A stretch of DNA of 64,000 nucleotides, from contig CM048552.1 of the NCBI GenBank assembly GCA_026413225.1, positions 183,740,053 to 183,804,052 of the forward strand, written 5' to 3'. This document shows, in pieces, positions 12,212-24,385 of this stretch. The notes below the pieces were generated by a model that saw nothing but the letters and a program-made list of their open reading frames with translations, did not search any database and was not told the DNA's origin. Position numbers and translations under genes: made by a program. This stretch comes from Otis tarda. Its lineage: Eukaryota > Chordata > Aves > Otidiformes > Otididae. Position 1 is the stretch's first letter. Each line of letters starts with the position of its first letter.

Positions 12212-13741
12212 AAACAGTAACCCAGTAAGCAGTCCTCACTTGTGCAAAAGTGCAGCCCTTTCCCCTAAACTATACTAGAATCGGAAATCTAAAAACGTAT
12301 GAAATCACGGGCATTGAAAGGATTGCAGAGTTCACCTAAAAATTACAACACTCACTCATGCTAGCAGTTTCTAAGGTTTTATTCTCTTTTTTTTCACCCA
12401 AGAAAAACCTTGCTGTATCTTTTCTAACTGTATTTTATAGAAAGAAAAAGAACTTAGTTTTTGCCAAATAGAAAAGCACAAAAAAATCAGCAAGGAAAAT
12501 AAGTGTTCCAAAATTCTTAGAAGCTGTTCACAAATACAGAGGGGAAGTATGGCAGATATTTCTTTTCAGAATCCTCCTTAGGTAGAAGGGAAAGAAATAA
12601 TGAATCAAAATGAAATCTCAGATACATAACCAATTGCAAGATAAAAATACAAATCTCTCTCCCAGTACTTCCATGGACTGTCTGGAAGAATGTTTTTCCC
12701 TAAGACAGACAAGATTTCATATCACAAATGGCCAGCACATGGCAGGCTTGAATAATGAGAAAGTGACTTCCCAGCTGAGCAAATATGCATTAGTAGCAAG
12801 ACGCTGATGAGGCCAGACAAATCACCAAGGAAACAGGAGAATGCGAAAGACAAGTCAAAGAAGCTTTAGAAATAAGCCCTCAAGGAAGTTAGCCATGTTG
12901 CAGCAGTAAGGGCAACATACATGCCACCCTCATGTATGACAAGGCGTTATTAAAATAAAGAGTACGATTGTGGATTTTTTAAAGGGAGTAAAAAGAAATA
13001 CAGTGTAACAATGCAATATTTCTGATCCCTCCCACCTCTCAGGGGCCACCTGTATCATGAGAACTATGGAGTTCTTTGAATGGGGATGGCATTCTTTGAA
13101 TGGATCATGGGGTATGCAATGACAAAAGAGTCCGAGCCCTGGCCACCCTGCCCTGGGCTGGTGAAGAGCTGCACATGGATCCACAGCCCAGCTTCTGCTT
13201 GTTGGGCATTTACTAGCAAAGTGAGTTTTCCTGGATCTCTGGCCAGAGGCAAAGACCACGCTGAACCTCAAAGGGAGCTGGGCACACACCTGACTGGTGA
13301 GTGCATATGGTAGCACTACTGAAGAATTCTGTCCATCTGCTTCCTTAGAGAGGTGTTTGACATGTTCCTCTCCCTCTGCAATGAGGTTGTCTGCAGAGAT
13401 CCTACAGCTTTACAGCACTCAGAGCAACAGCAAGCAGGACTGAACTCGAGAAATATGTCAAATGAGAAAACAGACAGATGGACACACTGAAACTACCTAG
13501 TGGAAAGTTACAGAGAAGATGGAGTCAGGCTCTTCTCAGGTGAGGGCTGAGAGTGGATAGACACATATTCAACAAGGAACATTTGTATATTACATATAAG
13601 GAAAATATTCCACAGTGAGGGTGGCCAACCACTTGAAAAAGGGCTCAGAGAAGCTACGGACTCTCCAACTTTGCTGGTACTGAGAACATAGCTGAACAAG
13701 GCCCTGAGCAAACTGAGACAACTCCAAAGCTGAACCTACTT

Positions 13742-14585
13742 TAGAATCACAGAACTAAAGAACGGTTTGGGTTGGAAGGGACCTCTAAAGGTCATATAGT
13801 CCAATCCCCCTGCAAGGAGCAGGGACATCTTCAACCTGACCTTGAATTTTTCCAGGGATGGTGTATCAACCACCTCTCTGGGCAACCTGTTCCAGTGTCT
13901 CACCACCCTCATCGTCAAAAATGTTTTCCTATATTTAGTCTAAATCTACCCTCCTTTAGTTTAAAATCATTACCCCATGTCCTATTGCTACATGCTGTAC
14001 TAAAACATCTGTTCCCACCTCTCTTATAAACCCACTTTAAGCACTGAAAGGCTCCAATAAGGTCTCCCCAGAACCTTCTCTTCTCCAGGCTAAACACCCT
14101 CAGTTTTCTCAGCCCTTTCTCATAGGAGAGGTGCTCCACCCCTCTGATCATTTTTGTGGCCCTCCTCTGGACCCATTCTGATAGGCCCATGTTTTTCCTG
14201 TGCTGGACACAGTACTCCAGGTGGGGTCTCGCCAGAGCAGAGTAGAGGGGCAGAATTACCTCCCTTGACCTGCTGGCCACACTTCTTTTGATACAGCCCA
14301 GGATACGAATGGCCTTCTGGGCTGTGAGTGCACATTGACGGCTCATGTCCAGCTTTTCATCCACAGTACCCCCAAGTCTTTCTTGACAAGGCTGCACTCA
14401 ATCCCTTCATTCTCCAGCCTGTATTGATACGTGGGATTGCCCCGACCCAGGTGCAACACCTTGCACTTGGCCTTGTTAAACTTCATGAGGTTTGCATGGG
14501 CCCACTTCTCGAGCTTGTCCAGGTCCCTCTGGATGGCACCCTGTTCCTCAGGTGTGTCAACCACACCACTCATCAAATTCCACAA
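13742..14585 (-). mobile_element. CR1 LINE 3' fragment, older and degraded
   Basis: The 3' end is at the left ('agaatcacagaac', 'ttgggttggaagggacctc'). Minus-strand translation gives [39 protein letters not shown] and, in another frame, SGVVDTPEEQGAIQRDLDKL and [11 protein letters not shown], so it reaches back to the region just after the RT catalytic motif. A deletion removes the residues normally between EYCVQ and KKDMDQ, and the frame shifts at least once near 14350-14397. More substitutions than in the 36-39 kb copy indicate greater age. The right boundary is uncertain (14570-14610). Confidence 0.93.
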
Positions 14586-17500
14586 GGTCTTTGTTTTGGT
14601 GGTGTTTTGTAGAGGGGAGAAGTCTGGCTGAAGCCCATTACACCTCATCAATAAAGCTCCCTCCTGCCTTGGCTAAATGAGATGATTGGCATGTTACATA
14701 ACCCTTAACTTTACTGGAAATAGGTGAGTGAGCAAGTGGGCAAGTTTGCTCTGATCCTAATTAAAGGAACAGAGCTGATCCCAGATGAGCGTTATGTTCC
14801 CTCTGCCTTCATATCTGTCTACAGGGCAACCAGTCAGCACCTGGTATGATGCACAGTCAAAAGAAGACATGATCATCCATTCATAGCTACCTCCTCTTCT
14901 CCAATCTTTCACCTGTACCTGTCCATTGTGGATACCTCCTCACCAGGCAATGGCACTTGAACTGTATGATCCCATCTCTTCTTTCATGGGACTGCAAATG
15001 AATGCTCTTTCTCATGCTATATCAAACTAGCACTTTAAAAATCAAATTAGATTTTTAATATTTTGATTTCCTATTCAAGAAGAAATATTTTATTCATTTT
15101 AAACGAGAATAAAAAGACTTGATGCATTCTAATTAGGAGAAGAATGACATTAGGGAAGAGAATCAATTTGTCCAGTGTTATTCCCATTGAAACACAGTTC
15201 CCAGTAGTGGAAGTAGAGTTCCTTGTAATGAAAGTGTCAAATGCTTTTGGAAACTGTGTAATCGGCAAGCCAATGCTAGTATTTAGGATCTTTTAAAGAA
15301 TTCATGTAAGATCATTGGACTGTAAAAATTATGAGATCTGTCCTTCACTACCACTAGACTACATGAGCATGTCAATGAAGATACTAGTTGATTTCTTTTG
15401 TATTTTAAATAAAATGTGTGCACTCAATTATTTCTCTCCAAAGTGTTTATTCCTGCTGCCAATCTCAGTTCAGCTCTACCAGTGGTAGTAGGCAAAAATA
15501 TCCTACCCTACATCATCTCACCACTAGAACAGCTATCAAGAATATGGTGCTTAAAGCATCTGCAGACCCTTATTTACATTTCCCCTAATACTGTTGAAGT
15601 GGTGGTGGCAGAAGTGGGAAATTAAGCACTACTTTCAATAAGGAAAGGTTGTTAAACACAGAGCAGAACCCATTTGGCTTGTCTGAGATCTGGTAAATAA
15701 TTAGCACTTAATTGCCAGCTGCTCTTTTTTTTTTTTTTTTAATATAATCAGAAACAGTATGTATGTTCTGGAAGTTCGAATATGGACAGTACTGTACAGA
15801 GCCCTGAAAAGCACAAGGGAACAAAGAGAATACTTATGGGAACATTCCTCTCTGTCCTGGAAGCAGATATGTTTCTTAACCTGTGTCCAAATATCAACTA
15901 TAGGGTGAGAGAAGAAGAGACAGGTCTGGAAGTTAACATCTGGACATTGAGTCCAGTCCCTTGCACTTATCTTGTAACTGTTCCCTATAAAATCATGGGT
16001 GTTGATCAATATTACCATTACTACGCCAGTGCCACTTTTATAGGGAAACAGAAAAATCTAACTGAAATTCATACTGCAAGAGTAGTAATAAAAACCATTT
16101 CCAAATTAATTATTCTGGTCTGTTTATTCAGTAGGTAAAACACAAATACAAGGGGTAATGCTTTTTATCTCTTTTATTTACTCTTCTCTTTAATACTGCA
16201 TTTGGAGAAAAAACAGTTTATCGTTGCGCGTAAGTACACTGAGTAGGTTATATGCTGAATAGATGTCTGGGGAGCAAAAGGTAGGTGGATAAAAAACAAC
16301 TACAAATCTCCTCTGCATTTAGGCTATATTAATAAATATAGCCATAACATGCTCCATCTGTTCAACAATGATGTTAATTTCAGTGCTAAACTGCTACTAG
16401 AACCTGTATATTTAAGGGTAAATGGTTGTTATAATGGTGACGGCCCTCACATGGCACCAGATTCAGCAATTTTCATCCAATAGCGTATGTGTCTGCGACT
16501 TCTGACATTTCAGAAAGTTTATATCTGAGAGAAAGGAATGGCTGTGACAGTTAACATCTGTGAAGGATCTGAGAGCTGCAGACCTAAATGCCAGCTGAGG
16601 CTTATTGGAACTTAATAAGTGGTAGATTGGTTAGAAGAGTGACGTGGAAAAAAAAGTCTCAAAATGCCCTATCCTACTAGCCGTTGAAACCTCCTGGACA
16701 GAAATGTGCTTTTCCTCCCTGCTCCCACTGAAAGAGAGTGAATCAGTCAGTTCTTCCATTACTTGTATGTGAAAAAACCCTACTTTTCATATAGGATAGG
16801 AGAGGAAAGACCTGAGCAGTGTCATTTTTGCTTGTAGAAAAACAATTCTGCTAGCTCAGTGAGAACATCTGAAAATAGACTAGCTCTGCTCCAGCAGCAG
16901 GGAATGGTAGAAAGCCAATTCATTTCAAAGGGAGCACAGTGAGGCCAACACTAGTTACCTCTGGCTTTTCTACTCAGAATGGTTACTACACATTAGAAGT
17001 GTATGATTTTGCTTAAAAAGCTGAGAGATGGCCCTCGTGTCATCTCACTTAGTCAAAAGGGTCCTAATCCAGCTCCCAGTGACTGTACTTTGGATACTGT
17101 GTGCACCCCACAGTCCTCATCACCAGATATATACCCTGGCTATCCTCCTTCGAGTGAGCAGTGAGTGTAAGGAGGGACTGCGATGCCCTCCAGCAGCTCT
17201 TCTCTCCCTCCCAACCACAATGCTGAGGCATATCACAGAGCGAACTGTCCTTCCCTGGATGAACACTGAAAACCTGAAATGATCGCTAGCCATCTGGCAC
17301 TTGTCTAAGTCTCAGATGCACGTGCTATTTATTTTACAGGCTAAATGATTAGTAAACTGCAAAAGCTAGTCCTCAGTAAGTAGGAAATGTCAGGAGCAAT
17401 GTGGCCTTTGCAGTAAGACCTCAAGTTGCATATTGAACGGCAAGGACAGGAAGATACTGAATAGGTAATGATTAACTGTGCACTCTCTGTCTGCGGCACT

Positions 17501-20500
17501 GAACAGGGAAGGGTCTCTGAGCTACGCAAAGCAAAACACACAGGTGGCAGTTCTGGCAATTCCTGACTTCTGAGTGCTCAGATTCACAATCTGCATGCTA
17601 TTCAAGTGAAATTGATATTGTTTGTGGAAAAACAAAAAGAAGACAAGATAAAAGAAGACTTTCATCATACTGCATCAGAGTGACAGCCATATGGGTCATC
17701 AACAGGGCCAGAATATGTTCAGTCTCCTGCTGAGACATCCAGAGCTAACAGAGTCAGTGGCACCTGCAGCAGTGCATCAGCCTTTATGTCAGTCCCATGC
17801 CTACCACCCACGACTGTTCCTATTGTTCTTGCTTTCCACCCCGAGCACTAATTTCAGGAAAGGCACCCCCGCACATCCCCTGCTCATGGCTAGGCTTTAA
17901 TGCACCACTGCCAACGAAGGGGAGCTTGTGCTGTCGCTGTGTGTTAGGAGTATGAACCTGAGCTCAGCTAATGAATTGGTCCCTTTAGGGCACCGGGGCA
18001 ATGAGGTGCCTTTTAAGTGTCCCAGATACACCCCAGCATGTGCAATAGCAGAGCTGAAGGCACTTGTGTACATTTCCTGACGAAAATGTAGGTGGAATCA
18101 TGATTTAAATGAGGATTTCTGGATGACATCCTTGCCTGCAGGAGCTTAAATTCAGCCCATCATGCTCAGGGAGTTGTGAGAGGAAAGAACATTATCATAC
18201 ATTTACATGATGCAGTGAAGCACCGTATAGAATTACCAGTCTATTGACAAATGAACCAGTTCAGGAATCAGTACAGCTATGTAAGCATGGGCCCATAACT
18301 TGGACAATTAAGCCTGACGAAAAGGTGGAACTAACTTGTTCAATTAGAGAGCCATGCTAAAGGAGGTGTGCTCTTTATACTTCGGACTAACTTGAGGAAT
18401 AAAGCACCATACCAATGGCTATGCTGTGGAAGTGGTTCATGAACAACCCCAGATGACCAGTAAAAATATGTAATTTACCTTGATACATGCTCATGAGTGG
18501 CATCTCCTATGTGGCAAACTAACATCATTCAAAGGCTTGTAACGTTATCAATTTCAGGCAGATTTTATAAAAGATACGGAAACCACATCATTAATTCAAT
18601 AGCAACTTACTGGCAAATTCCGAGTCCTTGTTTCAAAACATGAAGGTGGCAAGTGCATTTCCTCAAGAATTTTCTTTGGTGGACAGCAAACAAGAAAAGC
18701 GTACTTTTCACGCTTTGTTCTTGGAATGGCTGAAATATTTTTGATGAGCATTTTCTCAAAATAATTTTGCTTGCTCCTCCACTAATGCTAACCCAAATGG
18801 TTAACATTTGGAGAAATTATATACTCACTGAAAACTGAGTCTTATCATGGCAAGCATTAAGCAACACTACTAGGTGATACTTTCTGCATTTCCTATAGTC
18901 ATGTATCCGGTAAAACATTTCAGAGAGACAAGATTCAAAAAGTTCTTAAAGCTGTGCTGTGAAGTATTGTAAAAATAGTTACAACTAAAACATCCTTCCT
19001 TGTGATCACAGACTTTGTTAGAGAATACCAAGTACTGCTGGAAAAACAGAGCCATTTGAAAAGCGATCTGCTTGATATGTGTGTTCTCATATAGAAATAA
19101 ATTGAAGGCAATACCACCTATGCAGCACTGACAAGTTAATTCAATTTCCATCTCAAAATCAGGTAAAGTGTATCTCATTTGTTACCATGGATACAAGACA
19201 TTATTTCCATTTGTTTGAGATCTCACAGTGGGTATGAAATTAAACTGTGACACAGTTTTATGGAGGAAGTTGACTCAAAACCCCATAAGTTCAATGTCAT
19301 TAGTCCAAAGGATTTTCTTTTTTTAGACACAATGAATAAGCAGATTGCTACTACAGCCCATAAAGTATACTTCATAAGCAAACATCTGTGTGATTTTGCT
19401 GATGCTACTCTGGATGAGTAGGAGTGATAGAAGAGAAAATAAACATTCATTTCATCATTCTTGCAAATGTGGGAAAGAACCCTGAAAAATGTCCAGATGG
19501 TAGAAGTACATTAAAAATACATTCATGTTGTGTTATTTGCTATTGTTTGGCACCAAATACGTTTACAAAAAATTTATTGATTCTGAAAATGCATTCACTT
19601 TTTCTCAGATAAATCTGCTTTTCAGGCTGCTGCTCAAATCACTTGTTCTCCAGCTTTCAAAGTTAGAAGAAGAAGAGGTGTATGACAAAGCGGGGGAGAG
19701 TGAAGAGGAAAGAAGGAGGAGGAATACATTTTTTTTAATGCTGACATATATGCAGGGTTCAGGAATTCAATGGCATTCAGTTTACCTTGTCTGAAATTAA
19801 TTTTAATATATACAAAAGGATAAAAGAGAATACAGATCTTCTTGTTAAATTATTAGTACTGAAGTCCTGGCTATATGTTTAATATTTCATAGAGACACTG
19901 ATTTCCATAGATGCTGAGCACCTGGTATACTGATGCATTTCAGCTAAGGTTGTCATCTCTCAACATTTACAAAACCAAGCTGAGATAAAAAAAAAGTCTA
20001 TCTAAATCAAAGGTTTATTTCTAAATATTCATGCATGAACTGCAGGAAAAGCACAAAGGTTATGGGATGTCATTACTATGGCTAATCATTGAAATCCAAA
20101 GCCATCATCCTGCTACTTAATTGACTGATAGTTTCCCACCAAATATTCTGAACTCCACCTCCTGTGCTTCTGTGTTGCTGCCCTCCTCAGCATATTGTCA
20201 GACCGGATTATCTGCAATGTCTTCTCCAGCTCCTTGGGCCATCTCTAATTATATCCCATTGGGAGTTAGTAGGTCTGACCCAGAGATGGCAAACTAGAAA
20301 AATTCAGAACCTCACAGCAACATTGCCATGAACACAGAAACTCTCGGAGGAACAGGGACTACGGCATCCATTGCTAACTGAACAGAGAGGTAATTCGCTC
20401 TCTGTTATTGAATTACATTATAAACATTTGCTTGAAATTACAATAGAAATCTATTTATATTCTACAGACTTGATTATCCTTCATCAAGACCCCAGGTAGG

Positions 20501-22112
20501 AAATTATAATAATGCAAAATGAGCATTAATGCTCTAGCACTTTGATTTAGTAGTATTTTGTGCCTACTTTTCACTAATTTTAATAGAGAATTAGCACTAG
20601 GCTGAAATTTAGCACAATATTTATATATGCAGTTAAAATTAATGAAGCCAGTGATATTTAACTATCCATTTATACAAGGATAAGATTATGAATAGACCTC
20701 AAGCATATCTAAAGTATACTGAAACCTCAAATATTTCTGATTAACAACTTTATCCATAAGTTCAGGAAAGATTTTATTCCTGAATTATCAATGACTTATT
20801 TTTTATTTTTCAAACATTTTGTTCAGAATTATTCCACTATACCATAAACCACCCTAATTTCATAAAACTCTACAGGCTTAAAGGAGCTTATGTTCATAAA
20901 AGCACACTTATAGGCTTGTCTTGTGCTCTGTTATTTGGTGTTAGGTGGGATTTGCAGACTTGGATTCGACAAGTATTGTGATAGCCATGTAAATCCTCAC
21001 ACAACCAGGCAGCTCATATATAAATGGACATTTCCTGGCTTTTGTAATAAAAAAAAAACCAGCTTAGTACAATCTGGAAGTGGGTACAACTTGTCCCCTT
21101 CTGGAATCTAATAACCGGGAGTGATAGAGGAGCACACACGTCGCTTCATGGCACAGATAAATGAGGCAAAATTAACGTCTGCAGTGACATCTTGAGAAGT
21201 GCCATTCTAGATGGGAGCCCAACCCAGTGTCGTGGTGAGCCACTGCTGTTGCACTCTGTCAGGTAGCAGCTAAATACAAGTGCCTGGGCAGGAAAGAAGG
21301 TATACACATGCATGTTGAAAAAGGGGTGCTTATGCCTTAGTGGACACGCCAGATGAAGCAGCGGGAACAGTCTGGATGTGCTTGCCAAGAAGACTTCCCC
21401 GGTACAACGTCAGGACCACACTGACAAACTAGGCAGAATGGATAAGACAAACTGATCTCTTCCTGCAGGGACACACTGCAGTTTCTGTCTGACTGATGTC
21501 AGTGAAAAAACTGTGTTGCTGCACTAGACTACTTAAAAATTGCCTGAATGAAAAGGTTACATCCATGAGTGAGCATAAATGATAAGAGCTCAGGAGATAG
21601 CATTGATGTTGCTATCCACTTGCAAGGTAGCAGGAGAGTAGTCTGGACAAGCTGGAGATGTCTCAGTCACCCCTGAACAAGAGTCAACAGAAAAAAAGAC
21701 AAAGCTGAGAAGCAGAGATGCAACTAAAGACGCAGATGAATGCAAACGAAGGCACCACAGAGTACTGGCTATGCTACTCTGGACAAACTTTCTTTAACTT
21801 TTATGCAGTATTAGGGCAAATTGGATTAAATGAGGAAAGTAATAGGGGATGTAGCAAAGTAATTTGTTCCTAAATAAACATGCATAAGGAGTTTTCTTGA
21901 ATGATCGAGGGGTTTACAGTTTATGAATTCCTAAAATGAATATGCCTAAATATGTCTCAAATTCCTCCTCCCCCTCTCTTATCTAAAATCTGTAAGACTT
22001 TGACTCTGAAAAGAAAACAAGACCTTCACGGTTAATAGTTTTGAGTATAGCACAGCCCCATGGTACCACTTTCCTAAAAAAGATGACCTGGGCTTTTCCT
22101 CCTTAGCAATAC

Positions 22113-22297
22113 CTGCTGCATGCCTTGCATTGTTTGCTGTAAGAACTGCAGCTGCTGGTCCTTCGTAAGGCTTTCTTCTGTTCGATAGAGTTGTCCTTTC
22201 TCCTGTTTCAGAAGCTCCACTTCATTCCTATAAGCATCCAGCTGCCATCGAAGACTATCGTTCTCTTCCTTTAGCGCATAAGCTTGGGCGGCTAGAG
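22113..22297 (-). CDS. ENOX1: ENOX1 coding exon (185 nt, coiled coil LKEENDSLRWQLDAYRNEV)
   Basis: Two bases complete Ala from the previous exon, then 61 codons follow: LAAQAYALKEENDSLRWQLD, AYRNEVELLKQEKGQLYRTE, ESLTKDQQLQ and FLQQTMQGMQQ, ending in phase 0. The acceptor is TTTTCTCTTAG|CT and the donor CAGCAG|GTATTG. Regular spacing of Leu, Tyr and Val with Glu, Lys and Gln fits a long parallel coiled coil, thought to mediate oligomerisation of ENOX proteins. FLQQTMQGMQQ distinguishes ENOX1 from ENOX2, which as I recall reads LLQQALQGMQQ here. At 185 nt, and entering in phase 1, the exon could only be skipped in frame together with the 45171 exon. Confidence 0.96.
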
Positions 22298-24090
22298 CTA
22301 AGAGAAAATGAAAATGTGAAGAAATCAGTAATATGGATTGTTTCCTTACAAATAATGCAGAGGACATTGTCAGGGGAGATGACAATACAGCTGAAAGCCA
22401 GTGAGACATTTCAGAGCTGAGACAAGACCCAGCAGAGCTGAAAATGATTAGGTTCTGGCAAAGACTGTTGCTGGGAAGTTATTTCCTGGGATGGAAGGAG
22501 CCATAAAGCAACCCTGGATAATTCAAACGCTACTTGCAATCTGGCTGCTAAATTTAGGCTTGTATTTTAGGAAGAAACTGGCATACAGTCCAAGGGCAAA
22601 GCACCCACCAACTTTACAACATTTTCCCAGTGATGTTATAGGAACTGATACAACCGCTTAATAATTATACTAGTGTAGCGGCCAGATCTTCCAATTAGAT
22701 CTGTGCTAAGGAATTTTGACTATGTGAAGTTGCAGGATTTAATCCCGTGAGAGAGGAAATACAGAAATTCCTCTCCAGTCTCACTGTGAACTACTTTGTA
22801 GCAATGGTTATGAGGAACCATTTAGACAAAAAAACGGTGCGATAGACTAAAATTATATAAAATGCAAATGCTCAAAAAAAGTGTTGGCACTACAAGAACA
22901 TTACTACATTAAAGGCATTGAAAGACACTTAAGTAATTTCCTTAGGAAGCTCCATTTGGCCACCTTTCAATTTAAAATGGCATTTTTATTATCATAACTG
23001 ATAGCAGGTGTTTGTGAAGAAATCGATTAGTATGCAGGGATAGAAATTACATTTGCCAAATGACTTGCACAGTCTGCAATATAAGCTAAAATTTGTGTAG
23101 CAAAAGGCAGAAGGCTATAAAGCATGTACTAGGAACATTACTTAAATAAATTATCCAAACATAAATACATATAGGGAAGTGTGGCATTCACTACTTCAGG
23201 GATGTGGTTATCATCCTATAGAAGAACCCTCTGCTGGTAGTATTTATACTTGGCAGTAGCAGTGGTCATTTGGCAGAACGAGCTGCCATACTACAGTATT
23301 TTCCTTCTTGGAACTTGGTAACACAACAACTTTACAGAGCAGCTGTAATTAAAAAACAACAATCTACCATAGCCAATTCTATCAACATTTGGTAACTGAA
23401 GCACATAACTGATTTACATTCCTGATTAAACGATTTCAGGCTTGGTATCACAGAATTCTTTCTTGCCCACCTACAATAGCAATATGGTTAAACTCCAAAT
23501 GACAGGAAATTGTATATTAACTTCATTTAATGCTGGGCCTCTCTTTACTAGACCTTCTGCAGATAAAGAGTCCCCTGTTCCCCATGATAACATGATTCAA
23601 CACGTTTGTGAAATTACATCAGCACTTAGATAGAATGCCACAATATTTCATTACCAATAAAAATGTTTTCTCTTTGGTAGGATAAATTACCTTTTCCTCA
23701 GATAGTTTTTACAAATTTTAAAATAATACAAATGCATTATCCAAAATAAAGTACAGTTAGCTACTATTCAAATACAGACATGGATTGGTTATTGTGCTTA
23801 ATCTGGATATTCTACAGAATCTCTCTGGAAGATTTAGCAACAGTTACAGTACTGTTACATCAAATTAAATTGTTCTGAAAAGCATGTAATCATCCTTCCA
23901 TGACAAAATTTACCCTCAAGAAATTGCAATGATGAGCCCAATGGGCAAATAAGAGGATGAAATCCTTTCTTTTTCTTTTTTCTTTTTTTTTGTAAGAGCC
24001 AACAAGCTATAATTAAAGAAAGGGGGAAAAGAGGAAAAAAGAGGCCAAGCAAATAAAAACCTCAGTCTAACAAAAACTCAAGTAAAAATT

Positions 24091-24385
24091 AAATGGTTTG
24101 GATTGGAAGGAACCTCTAAAGGCCATCTAGTCCAATCTTCTTATCTTGAGCAGGGACATCTTTCACCAGATCAGGTTGCTCAAAGCCCCATCCAGCCTGG
24201 CCTTGAACATTTCCAATGATGGGGCATCCACAGCTTCTCTGGGCAACATGTTCCAGTGTCTCACCACCCTCACTGTGAAAAAAAAAAAATCTTCCTTATG
24301 TCCAATCTAAACCTACTCTCTTTCAGTTTAAAACTTGTCCCTTGTTCTGTCACTATAGGCCTTGTTATAAAGTCTCTCTGTCATT
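24091..24385 (-). mobile_element. CR1 LINE short 3' fragment
   Basis: About 295 bp of CR1 3' end: 'ttggattggaaggaacctc', 'ccatctagtccaatc', 'cagcctggccttgaac' and 'ctgggcaacatgttccag', in the same orientation as the 13.7-kb copy. The terminal octamers are absent and the sequence is diverged, with an A12 run at 24279-24290 where CR1 has a mixed A/T stretch. An A-rich tract with AACC units follows at 24422-24458. An old, non-coding remnant; the right boundary is approximate. Confidence 0.9.

Larger units (their letters stand above)
5699..22112 (-). other. ENOX1: ENOX1 intron (16.4 kb, phase 0)
   Basis: Runs from the GTATTG donor at 22112 to the TTTGTGCAG acceptor at 5699. It holds two truncated CR1 copies in opposite orientations (8283-8908 plus, 13742-14585 minus), an older CR1-like fragment at about 7344-7490, the 52-bp repeat pair at 10563-10614 and 12160-12211, and a perfect inverted repeat at 7565-7597. 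From about 14.6 kb to 22.1 kb I see only AT-rich sequence with homopolymer runs (for example poly-T at 15727-15740) and no supportable gene. Confidence 0.9.

Noticed and set aside
14590-14680. AATAAA-bearing stretch beyond the CR1 copy, considered as an LTR end or processed pseudogene
   Set aside because: No paired LTR, no TG...CA termini and no coding match; the AATAAA at 14650 is common in AT-rich DNA.
19525-19794. Acidic/basic 89-residue frame (KLEEEEVYDKAGESEEERRRR)
   Set aside because: Purine-rich low-complexity sequence on the strand opposite ENOX1; no motif or splice context.
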